A DNA stretch of 30,943 nt from a virus, in the IMG/VR virus record IMGVR_UViG_3300043331_002410, positions 1 through 30,943 of that record; one strand, written 5' to 3'. Positions within the stretch are counted from its first letter, which is position 1, and the number at the start of each line of letters is the position of its first letter. Below are positions 14,895 through 21,858 of the stretch, piece after piece. Both the position numbers and the translations under genes were made by a program. The notes beneath the pieces are model-generated. The model had not been told where the DNA came from. It saw only the letters and a program-made list of their open reading frames with translations, and made no database searches.

Positions 14895-15865
14895 CTCGCG
14901 CCAGCTCGCCGCCGCCGCTGCAGATCCATCGCCCGCTCCTTGCCTTGCTGGAACCGCGCCGCCGCGCGCTCCCGAACCTCAGCGTCGACGCCCGCCTCAT
15001 ACGCATCGACCTCCGCCCGCTCGGCCGGCGTCAGGGGCTCGACGATGTCGAACGTGGACTGAGACCCGGCCTCGCGCCGGAACCGCGCCCGTGCACGCTC
15101 GGCAGTGATGCCTCGGTAGTCGGCCAGCGTCTCGTAGGCTCGCTTCAGGATCTGACCGGCCTTGTTGCGCCCGCAGCCCAACGCTGCGCCAGCCTCCTTC
15201 AATGTCATCTCCTTCAGTCCGTTCGTGAGCTCGAACACCTCCAGGGCCCTGTCGCCAGCCTTCTTGCGAATTGGCCCTCGGAACTTACGTTCCAGCATCT
15301 GCATGGCGTGAAGCCGCACCGCTTCGATGCCGTGCGACACACCCATCTCAATGACCTCCCGCTGCAAATCGACCACGCCCTCTGACTTTCCCGCGGCCAA
15401 CTTCACAAGGTCCCAGTACTCGTCGAACAGGCAGCGCCATTCCGGCTTGAGCTGGGCACGACGGAACATCAGCACTATCGGATGGGTCCGGAATTCCGTC
15501 GGCGTCACGCTAGTCTTGTCGGCGCGCCTGCGCGCCTGGCGCAGGGCGTTATCGCCCTCGAACCCAGGTTGCACGCCTTCACCCACCAGGGCGAGATCGG
15601 CACTGGCCCGCAGCCAGGACGCCAGCGCTTCGTCGCGCGCCTCGCACGCGCGCCGCCACACGCGCTCGCGATGCCCGACACGGGCGAGCTGAGTGCGGTA
15701 GAGTAGCAGGTCGCAGGACGGGGCAGTGGGCGCTGCAGGTTCCGCCGCTGCGCTCGTAGGCCGACGGTTCGCTGGCTCATTCCGGAAACGCTGTCGCCAG
15801 CCGCTCAGCAGCCGGGCACGTACTGGCCGCACGTCCTCCCCCATGTCGATGGCCGCCCCGCTCAT
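14891..15865 (-). CDS. Helix-turn-helix protein, possible transcription regulator
   Basis: A 324-residue basic protein. Residues ~220-246 ('MTLKEAGAALGCGRNKAGQI') form a clear helix-turn-helix of the sigma-70 region 4/LuxR type. The central domain (125-215) is helical, with 'LMFRRAQLKPEWRCLFDEYWDLV' and 'EAVRLHAMQMLERKFRG'. The N-terminal 60 residues are a disordered Pro/Ala linker, and the C-terminus is Arg-rich. ATG at 15865 shares a base with the preceding TGA (TGATG), which fixes the start. A role in switching to late genes is possible because of its place near the end of the early operon, but this is inference. Confidence 0.68.
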   Translation of the reverse strand: MSGAAIDMGEDVRPVRARLLSGWRQRFRNEPANRRPTSAAAEPAAPTAPSCDLLLYRTQLARVGHRERVWRRACEARDEALASWLRASADLALVGEGVQPGFEGDNALRQARRRADKTSVTPTEFRTHPIVLMFRRAQLKPEWRCLFDEYWDLVKLAAGKSEGVVDLQREVIEMGVSHGIEAVRLHAMQMLERKFRGPIRKKAGDRALEVFELTNGLKEMTLKEAGAALGCGRNKAGQILKRAYETLADYRGITAERARARFRREAGSQSTFDIVEPLTPAERAEVDAYEAGVDAEVRERAAARFQQGKERAMDLQRRRRAGAR

Positions 15866-16254
15866 CAGCGGTCTCCATGGCGCACGCCATGCCGCGAGGG
15901 GTTGCACGGGGAGCCCATGCTCCTCGACCGCAGCTCGCGGCGCTCGCGGGTAACGTCACGAACGACGCTGAGGCGCTCGAGCGCGCGCCTGCGGGCGATG
16001 TCCGCGGCCTTGTCGGCGTTGAACAGCTGCGCCTGGCTCGCGTGCATGGCGCTTCCCATCGAGATGACGATTCCGTCGTTCCCCTCCAGCAACACGATCA
16101 CAGTGGTGAAGCCGGTCGGCGCCAGCACGGTGATGCGCGCCACGTCGGCCCGCCTCTCGGCTTCGGTTAGCGGCAGTCCCCACGTCTTCACGTCTAGTGC
16201 CAGTTCGATCCTGCCGCCGGCCCCATGCCCCGGCATTCCGCTCATGTCGTTCAT
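15865..16254 (-). CDS. Hypothetical phage protein
   Basis: A 129-residue protein. The first half is ordered ('RIELALDVKTWGLPLTEAERRADVARITVLA') and the middle is hydrophobic beta ('FTTVIVLLEGNDGIVISMG'). The last ~25 residues are basic and Ser/Arg-rich. ATG overlaps the upstream stop (ATGA). No family recognised. Confidence 0.6.
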   Translation of the reverse strand: MNDMSGMPGHGAGGRIELALDVKTWGLPLTEAERRADVARITVLAPTGFTTVIVLLEGNDGIVISMGSAMHASQAQLFNADKAADIARRRALERLSVVRDVTRERRELRSRSMGSPCNPSRHGVRHGDR

Positions 16255-16481
16255 CGCGCTCTCCCTGCCAAATCGCCGTCGCGCGACATGCGCCGCGCCC
16301 GGTTGGTAATCCAGTCGTCAACCATCACCGCCGCCTGCAGCCGCTGCTCGAGGCTGTTGTTGTTGACCAGCGCGAGCAGCGCCTTGAGGTCCACCAGCGG
16401 CACGAAGATGCCGAGGCGGGTCGGCACCGCCTCGCCGGCGCCGGCGCTGAACGTCCGCCTTGCCCGTTCCCGCTTGCTCAC
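16251..16481 (-). CDS. Small hypothetical protein
   Basis: A 76-residue protein starting with GTG at 16481, which overlaps the SNF2 helicase stop (GTGA). It has a basic N-terminus ('SKRERARRTFSAG'), a hydrophobic helical middle ('RLGIFVPLVDLKALLALVNN') and a basic tail. Too short for family assignment. Coupling to the helicase gene suggests joint function or simply operon packing. Confidence 0.58.
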   Translation of the reverse strand: MSKRERARRTFSAGAGEAVPTRLGIFVPLVDLKALLALVNNNSLEQRLQAAVMVDDWITNRARRMSRDGDLAGRAR

Positions 16482-18316
16482 AGCAGCACCCCCTGGGCCT
16501 CCCTCTCCTCGCTTGGGAGGAGAGGGCTGAGGGGAGGGGCAGCCGCGAGGGCCGCGCTCGCCAGATGGCTCTTGCCCGCCAGATACAGCTCCGCCAGTTG
16601 CCGGATGCGCGTCGCATCGGAGTGCTGCGCCTCCACGGGCTTCAGCGGATCGACGATGCCGGCCGACTGGCTGCCCTTCAGGCCCAGCGTGGCGACGATG
16701 GCGGGATCGGAACCGCCGTCGGCGATCAGGTAGATGGCGTCGACCTGTTGCGTCTGGCCGGGACGGCGCAGGCGGCCGATCACCTGCTTGTGCACCTGCG
16801 GGCTCCAGTCGAGCTCGCCGAACACGACGGTGCGGGCACGCCGCTGCAGCCCGTCCAGCCCCACGCCGGAACGCAGGGACATGATGAGGCAGTTGGTGGC
16901 GCCGGAGATGAACGCATCCTTGGCGCGCCTTTTCTGCGGCTGGCTCTCGCTGCCCGTGAACAGCACCGGGCCGAAGGCCTTCAGCTCCTTGAGCCAGATG
17001 TCGTAGACGGCGCGGTGCCAGCCGCAGAGCAGCACCGGCTGGCGCGCCTCGAGGAGGATGCGCACGAACGCCGCCACGCCCGTGGCCTTGGCGACGCCGG
17101 TCGTGTGCCGCATCAGGGCGTCGAACTCGCGCGAGGCCTGGCCGCGCTCGGTGAACGAGCCGCCCACCACCTTGAGGGCGAGACTGCGCGCCAGGTCCTC
17201 GTCCTTCTTCGCCTCCTCCTCGTCGAACGGCACCGTGTGGGTGATGACGTTGACGGGTGGCATCTCTTTGCCCACGTCGTGCTCGGTGCGCCGGATGGCG
17301 ATGTTCATCTCCCGCAGGTAGGTGCCGAGCGCCGGCGGCTCCTTCACCACCCAGTGCGCCCCGTGCGGCGTGCACCACTCGTTGTTGAACTGCCAGCGTT
17401 CACCCAGCAGGCCCGGCTCGATGATCTCAACGATGTTGAAGATCTCGGAGCCGTAGTTGTAGATCGGCGTGGCGGTCAGGCCGATGCGCATGCGGGGAGT
17501 GCCGTCGGTCATGGGCGGCTCCAATTGGCCGCTCGCGACCCGCTCCAGCATCGTGATGCTGTCTTCCGGCTTGGGCTCCGCGAACCCACAGAATGCCCGC
17601 GCCGCGCGGCCCTTGGCCGTTTCGGTGCCGTGGCGCAGCTCCTGCACCTCGTCGAACACGACGGAGCGGATCGGCGCAGTGGCCACGAAGTCCACCCAGC
17701 CGGCCATGTTGGAGTACTTCCAGATGTACACGTCGGCCGGCGGCAACTCGTAGGGCTTGGTGCCGCGGATGATGTGGGCGCGGAGCTTGGTGAATACCGC
17801 GATGTACTCGTCCACCCACTGTCGGGCGAGGTGCGGCTGCACGACGATGGCCGCAGGCAGATGCGCGGGGTGGGCGATGGCCGCCAGCGCCGAGACGGTC
17901 TTGCCGAGACCCACATCGTCCATGATGAGGAGACGGCCGAGGCGCCGCGCCATCTCCGCGGCCTGGGCCTGGAAGGTGTAAGGCGAGGCGCCGTCGCGGA
18001 AGCCGGCCGACGCGCCAGGCTTCCAGTCCGGTCGCATGATCGCTTGGAGCTGCTGCTGCTCGTGGGCGAAGGCTTCCTTGCCGAGTTCGAGGCGTGCGAC
18101 GTCGGCCGCAGTCATGGCGAGCGGATAGCGGCTCAGGAACCACGACAGATCGGCGTCGATCAGCGGCCCACCCTTGAGCACGAAGGGCGGCCGCCGCGTG
18201 CGATCGATGCGCGGGAACAGGGCCTTGAGGCGCAGGACGACGTGCGGTTCGATGCGCTCGATGAGCCAGCCGGCAGGTGTCCACTCCAGAGTGCCGTAGG
18301 TGCGGGTCGGCGTCAT
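16478..18316 (-). CDS. SNF2-family DEAD-like helicase
   Basis: A 612-residue ATP-driven DNA translocase. Motifs: Walker A 'DDVGLGKT' (133-140), 'DEVQ' (222-225), motif III 'LTATPIYNYGSE' (280-291), 'FDALMRH', a C-terminal helicase domain with 'SLRSGVGLDGLQRR' and 'VIGRLRRPGQ' (512-521). The order fits SNF2 proteins without an attached nuclease or methyltransferase, as often found in phage replication/recombination modules. ATG at 18316 overlaps the DUF1643-gene stop (ATGA). The final ~20 residues ('PPLSPLLPSEEREAQGVLL') are encoded by a hairpin repeat and are unlikely to belong to the ancestral protein. Confidence 0.9.
   Translation of the reverse strand: MTPTRTYGTLEWTPAGWLIERIEPHVVLRLKALFPRIDRTRRPPFVLKGGPLIDADLSWFLSRYPLAMTAADVARLELGKEAFAHEQQQLQAIMRPDWKPGASAGFRDGASPYTFQAQAAEMARRLGRLLIMDDVGLGKTVSALAAIAHPAHLPAAIVVQPHLARQWVDEYIAVFTKLRAHIIRGTKPYELPPADVYIWKYSNMAGWVDFVATAPIRSVVFDEVQELRHGTETAKGRAARAFCGFAEPKPEDSITMLERVASGQLEPPMTDGTPRMRIGLTATPIYNYGSEIFNIVEIIEPGLLGERWQFNNEWCTPHGAHWVVKEPPALGTYLREMNIAIRRTEHDVGKEMPPVNVITHTVPFDEEEAKKDEDLARSLALKVVGGSFTERGQASREFDALMRHTTGVAKATGVAAFVRILLEARQPVLLCGWHRAVYDIWLKELKAFGPVLFTGSESQPQKRRAKDAFISGATNCLIMSLRSGVGLDGLQRRARTVVFGELDWSPQVHKQVIGRLRRPGQTQQVDAIYLIADGGSDPAIVATLGLKGSQSAGIVDPLKPVEAQHSDATRIRQLAELYLAGKSHLASAALAAAPPLSPLLPSEEREAQGVLL
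16497..16540. repeat. REP-like hairpin repeat within the helicase 3' end
   Basis: CCCTCTCCTC (16501-16510) and GAGGAGAGGG (16517-16526) are perfect 10-base arms with a 6-base loop, followed by CTGAGGGGAGGGGC. This form matches chromosomal intergenic hairpin repeats frequent in Hyphomicrobiales and other Proteobacteria. In another frame it reads as 'PSPQPSPPKRGEGG', a peptide often produced when such repeats are translated. It supplies the last codons of the helicase. Confidence 0.55.
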
Positions 18317-18849
18317 GCCCGCACCTCGTTCAGGAAGGGGTAGGGCACAAGCTGGGCGGTTTTGGGCAAATACAACGGATGGCGGGGTGCGCCGTTCATC
18401 GTGACTCCGAGACACCACGGGTGCACGCGGTACAGCTGGAGCGTTGCCATGGTCCAATCGGCGCGCTCACGCAGCAGGACGTTGAGAGCTTTGGGAGACT
18501 CTGGCAGCGCTCCCCACGCGCACACGAACCGGCCCTCCTCGCGCGCTAGCTTGACGGCGGTGCGCAGGGCTTCGTCGGCTCTCGGCCCTACCGCATCGTC
18601 GAGCAATGAGAGGTTGGCTGGATGGGTGGCGCGGCCGGTGAGCAGATTGATCTTGACGTATCTGCGATAGCCGAACCCGTGAGTGAAGTTCAGCTCACGC
18701 GTCACAGTCGGGTCGTTCTTCTCGGGGTCGGCCGTCGAGGGGTTAAGCCCGCAGAACACGAGCGTGCCAATGCCCACAAGCCCATCCCGCTCCAGCCAAT
18801 GGCGGTGCTTGTCGGACATGGCGAGAGCTGAATCGCGTTTTGCTGTCAC
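18313..18849 (-). CDS. DUF1643-domain protein
   Basis: A 178-residue protein with the DUF1643 signature: 'VFCGLNPSTADPEKNDPTV' (residues ~32-50), 'FGYRRYVKINLLTGRATHPANL' and 'RFVCAWGALP'. The family is widespread in phages and bacteria; its biochemical activity is not known to me. GTG at 18849 overlaps the upstream stop (GTGA); an ATG ten codons further in is an alternative. It is coupled to the SNF2 helicase downstream. Confidence 0.86.
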   Translation of the reverse strand: MTAKRDSALAMSDKHRHWLERDGLVGIGTLVFCGLNPSTADPEKNDPTVTRELNFTHGFGYRRYVKINLLTGRATHPANLSLLDDAVGPRADEALRTAVKLAREEGRFVCAWGALPESPKALNVLLRERADWTMATLQLYRVHPWCLGVTMNGAPRHPLYLPKTAQLVPYPFLNEVRA

Positions 18850-19079
18850 TGCAGGCCCCCCAGCTTCTTGAGGGCAACACGGCGCAGGTCCTCGGCGTAG
18901 GTGAGCGCAGCCTCAGGCGGTAATGCGCCTATCGCGAATATCTCCATCCGGTCATCGAGCAGCTGTATGTAGACCGCGTTGCAGCCGCACTCAGGCGAGT
19001 CGCAGACACCGATGCTTGTGCCCTTCGCGAACTCAATGCCCCGGGCATTTTCAGGCTTTGCGTTGGCGCTCACAGCCAT
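18846..19079 (-). CDS. Small Cys-containing protein
   Basis: A 77-residue protein with 'CDSPECGCNAVYIQLLDD' near residues 26-43; the three closely spaced cysteines (C-x4-C-x-C) may bind metal. An acidic helical end ('EAALTYAEDLRRVALKKLG') follows. The ATG at 19079 lies 10 bases inside the upstream gene; a GTG at 19073 is also in frame. No family recognised. Confidence 0.6.
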   Translation of the reverse strand: MAVSANAKPENARGIEFAKGTSIGVCDSPECGCNAVYIQLLDDRMEIFAIGALPPEAALTYAEDLRRVALKKLGGLQ

Positions 19080-19441
19080 GCCCTCCCGAGGTCGACGACA
19101 GCCACCGGTTTGCCGTTGATCTCGGCCGGCAGGCTGAGCGGCCGGCTGCTGGCGACGATCAGCTCAGTAAGGTGCCGGTCGCCGCAGTACGCCTTCACCT
19201 GGCGGAAGATGTCGCGGCCACTGCCCCTGATCTTGATCTCGATGCCGACGAACCGATGCGGGTCCGGCAGGCAAGGCACCGCGAAGTCGATGCGGCCGCC
19301 GGCGATCTCGCGCTCGCGCCAGCGGCTCACCGAAGCCAGCGACAGCTCCGCGTCGATGGCTTCCTGCAGGCGCTTCTCATTCTCCAGCGGCAATCGCGCG
19401 CGGGAGAGGATGTTGACAACGCGCTCGGCGATCGGGCTCAT
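19070..19441 (-). CDS. PD-(D/E)xK nuclease-like protein
   Basis: A 123-residue protein with a minimal restriction-endonuclease-like core: Glu22, Asp52 in 'GGRIDFAV', Glu68 and Lys70 in 'VGIEIKIRG', and Gln81 in 'IFRQVKAY'. Strand-helix order after this ('LIVASSRPLSLPAEINGKPVAVVDLGRAWL') is typical of small phage nucleases of this fold. Substrate unknown: recombination, Holliday junction resolution or host DNA attack are possible. ATG overlaps the upstream stop (ATGA). Confidence 0.72.
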   Translation of the reverse strand: MSPIAERVVNILSRARLPLENEKRLQEAIDAELSLASVSRWREREIAGGRIDFAVPCLPDPHRFVGIEIKIRGSGRDIFRQVKAYCGDRHLTELIVASSRPLSLPAEINGKPVAVVDLGRAWL

Positions 19442-19989
19442 AGCAGCGCCACGTCCCCCGCCTTGGCGTCGCCAGTGATCTCAACCCGCTCCCCGGCCGC
19501 TGCCATCTTGCCGTCGAACAGCCCCGGCTGGGCGCGCTCGCCGTCGAGGTACCGCTGGGCCTCATTGCGCACGGCCTCGACGGCCTCCACCGCTTCGTCC
19601 GACAGCGTTGCCATGGGCTTGTCGCCGTAGGGCTCGAACGGCAGGTGCGGGGTGTTGAAACCCCACACGCCGTCGCCGTGCTGCAGGCTCACGTTGCCGC
19701 TGATAACGGCGCCCTCCACGTCATTCTTCGACATGGAGTAGGACACCTGCGTAGGGGAGAGCCGGTGCTCGGCGAAGTCGTCCGGCAGCTCGAGGATGGT
19801 GCGCACGTGGGGTGCCAGGGCCCGCAGAGACGCCGGCAGCTCCGGTGCCGGTTCCTCCTTGCACCTGTGCACGATCTCGACGGTGTGCTCGGCGCCCTCG
19901 CTGCCGCGGGTCTCCACTTCGTGGATCTCCACACTCCAGCCGCCTTCGGTCGGCTTGCACCTGACCTTTGTGATGCGTCTGCTGTTCAT
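19438..19989 (-). CDS. Hypothetical phage protein
   Basis: A 183-residue soluble protein. The start 'ITKVRCKPTEGGWSVEIHEVE' looks like beta strands. The middle has 'VRTILELPDDFAEHRLSPTQVSYSMS' and 'GAVISGNVSLQHGDGVWGFNTPHLPF', and the C-terminus is acidic and helical. The pattern looks like other phage proteins that act on single-stranded DNA or host factors, but I cannot name a family. ATG overlaps the next gene's stop (ATGA). Confidence 0.62.
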   Translation of the reverse strand: MNSRRITKVRCKPTEGGWSVEIHEVETRGSEGAEHTVEIVHRCKEEPAPELPASLRALAPHVRTILELPDDFAEHRLSPTQVSYSMSKNDVEGAVISGNVSLQHGDGVWGFNTPHLPFEPYGDKPMATLSDEAVEAVEAVRNEAQRYLDGERAQPGLFDGKMAAAGERVEITGDAKAGDVALL

Positions 19990-20345
19990 GCTGCCTCTCC
20001 CTTCGGTTCGACGGCGGCCGGCGGCGCATCAAGCTCTGAGCGAGCTACTGCCGACAGCGCAGCGAGCTGCGCGCGCTCGTTGGCGATGTGCACCTCGATC
20101 ACCGGCACGGAGAGCTCGTAGCTCACCCCGATTAGCTGCCGGGTGTTATGGCCGGTCGCGACACCAAGTTGCAGGTCACGGTGCCGGTAGCCGAGTGCGT
20201 CGCGCAGGTCCTCTTCCTTGTCGGGCCACCGCTCCTTCCGCTGAGCCAGCGCCTGGCGCACGTCGGTGAGCAGTTGCTCGCCACGCTCGATCTCTTGGTA
20301 GGCGAGCGCAATCCGCATCGCGGTGTTCTTGCTGATGAGTCCCAT
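19986..20345 (-). CDS. Hypothetical helical protein
   Basis: A 119-residue, mostly helical protein ('AMRIALAYQEIERGEQLLTD', 'LAQRKERWPDKEEDLRDALG'), with an Ala/Pro-rich acidic tail. ATG at 20345 follows the methyltransferase stop by two bases. No domain recognised. Confidence 0.62.
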   Translation of the reverse strand: MGLISKNTAMRIALAYQEIERGEQLLTDVRQALAQRKERWPDKEEDLRDALGYRHRDLQLGVATGHNTRQLIGVSYELSVPVIEVHIANERAQLAALSAVARSELDAPPAAVEPKGEAA

Positions 20346-20347
20346 GA

Positions 20348-21031
20348 CTAAACCTCTGCTCCTGCTGCAAACCGTCTGCGATCGTCGGGCCGCTCCAGCG
20401 CCTTGCGCTGGCCCGGCGGTATCCACATCAGTCTGGTGCTGGGGTTGAGGTGCCCGTCCTCCACCCACCACACGAACCAGGCGTAGGACGTGGCGGTGGA
20501 GGCCTCCGGGTCCCATCGCCCCTTGGTCATGGGCACGCGCTCGCAGAATACGGCGATGACGGTGGGCGGCGTGTCGCGGAACAGCGCCTCGTACCGTTCC
20601 CTGCTTTCCATCCAGACGGAGCGAAGCAGCAGCGCCACACCGCGGCGGGCCTGGCCGATGGCGCGCTTCGCGAACTCGACGCCGAGATTGAAGGGGGGAT
20701 TGGTGATGATCCAATCGGGTTTTTCGGCGCAGTAGGCCCGGTCCGGCCCCTCACCGATGAAGGTGCCGATGCCGTAACCGCAGCCATAGTCGTGCACATC
20801 GGAGGCATGGACGTCGCGGAAGTACTCCCTGAGCACCTCCGCCATGTGGCCCTCGCCGGCAGCCGGCTCCCAGCAAGGGCCGCGCATGCCTCGCGTGTAG
20901 GGATCGAAGCGCAACACCAGCTCGCACAGCGCCCGCGTCGCCCAGGGCGGCGTCGGGAAGAAGTCGAGCGCATTGGGGGCTTCGACGCGGTTCGCCATGA
21001 CGGCGGTGTGGCCTTTCGGGATCGCCTTCAC
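20348..21031 (-). CDS. Adenine-type DNA methyltransferase
   Basis: A 227-residue SAM-dependent methyltransferase. Motif I is 'EPAAGEGHM' (residues 55-63), and the catalytic motif IV is 'NPPF' (111-114) in 'DWIITNPPFNLGVEF', pointing to an exocyclic amino group (N6-adenine most likely). The 'LDFFPTPPWAT' lead at 22-32 is common in phage enzymes of this type. The GTG at 21031 overlaps the upstream stop (GTGA), which sets the start; an ATG is available 11 codons on. It is a solitary enzyme without a cognate restriction gene nearby. Target sequence cannot be read. Confidence 0.88.
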   Translation of the reverse strand: MKAIPKGHTAVMANRVEAPNALDFFPTPPWATRALCELVLRFDPYTRGMRGPCWEPAAGEGHMAEVLREYFRDVHASDVHDYGCGYGIGTFIGEGPDRAYCAEKPDWIITNPPFNLGVEFAKRAIGQARRGVALLLRSVWMESRERYEALFRDTPPTVIAVFCERVPMTKGRWDPEASTATSYAWFVWWVEDGHLNPSTRLMWIPPGQRKALERPDDRRRFAAGAEV

Positions 21032-21858
21032 GCTGCCTCTCCTGCACACGTGAGGCCGCACTCCACGTCATGCTCCTCGCCGTCGTCCACGAAGCCGTCG
21101 AACAGGTGACCTTGTGCCGTCACCTCGGCGAGGAGATCGGCGTAGCTGTATTCGGTGACGAAGCGGCCGCCGGTCCGGTGCTCCTGCTCGATCCACCAAT
21201 CGGCCGCTCCGGGATTTTCGCGGATGATGGCGAGCTTCTTCTGGCGGGACTTGAGGAAGCACAGATCGCAGTTACCCTCGTAGTCGCGCAGACCCAGATC
21301 GAACGGCTGGTTGGCCCAGCACCCCTTCACCGCCGGTTTAGTCACCTTCGCCTTGTCGAGCGGCATGACGCTGATCCAGCGCTCGCGACCCTGCTCGTTA
21401 CGATCGATTTGTTTCATCACGCGCCAACCTTCGTCGTGTCGAAGGCCGACAACGTTTGTCCACCGCCCCCACCCCAGCGACAGCGCGAAGTTCCGCATCA
21501 CGCGGATCTTCAGTTCCTGAGTGCAGAAGCGCGCGACCGCGTTGGGGGCGAACTTGCGCTCGGCGACCAGCGCCTCGAACGGCTCACCCTTACGTGCTGC
21601 CGAGTTGTAGCCGACCTCCTGGAAGCCGCCGCCCGCCGCGCGCTCCAGCCAGCGCACGCGCACGCCCCAGCGACTGCCACACTCGTGCACGAAGCGCAGC
21701 GTCTCCTCGCGCTCCTTGCCAGTATTGGCGAAGCAGACGTGCACATCGTCGGGGAGCTCGCCGTCCCAGGCCTTGACGATCTCGTGAAGCATGTAGGCCG
21801 ACGTGCGCCCGCCAGAGAACGACACGAGTGCTGGACCTTCGATGCAGTAAGGGTTCAT
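21028..21858 (-). CDS. PAPS-reductase-like PP-loop ATPase
   Basis: A 276-residue adenine-nucleotide alpha-hydrolase. The PP-loop is 'SFSGGRTSAYM' (Ser15-Gly-Gly-Arg-Thr-Ser20), with 'VCFANTGKE' after it and 'VVGLRHDE' (137-143) as a PAPS-reductase-like block. Four cysteines (112, 180, 197, 200; the last two as CDLC) could hold an iron-sulfur cluster, as in the related DndC and TtcA groups. Canonical sulfate reduction is improbable for a phage. A role in DNA or tRNA thiolation or other modification is an inference from its place among three methyltransferases. ATG overlaps the upstream stop (ATGA). Confidence 0.85.
   Translation of the reverse strand: MNPYCIEGPALVSFSGGRTSAYMLHEIVKAWDGELPDDVHVCFANTGKEREETLRFVHECGSRWGVRVRWLERAAGGGFQEVGYNSAARKGEPFEALVAERKFAPNAVARFCTQELKIRVMRNFALSLGWGRWTNVVGLRHDEGWRVMKQIDRNEQGRERWISVMPLDKAKVTKPAVKGCWANQPFDLGLRDYEGNCDLCFLKSRQKKLAIIRENPGAADWWIEQEHRTGGRFVTEYSYADLLAEVTAQGHLFDGFVDDGEEHDVECGLTCAGEAA

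Noticed and set aside
16460-18343. Long plus-strand open frame (627 codons) opposite the SNF2 helicase
   Set aside because: The minus strand carries complete helicase motifs. The plus frame is a GC-rich shadow, rich in Arg/His/Leu/Val without any domain.
21028-21858. Complete DND phosphorothioation system
   Set aside because: Only one PP-loop protein is present. No cysteine desulfurase, DndB/D/E or restriction partners are in the window, so a full system cannot be claimed.
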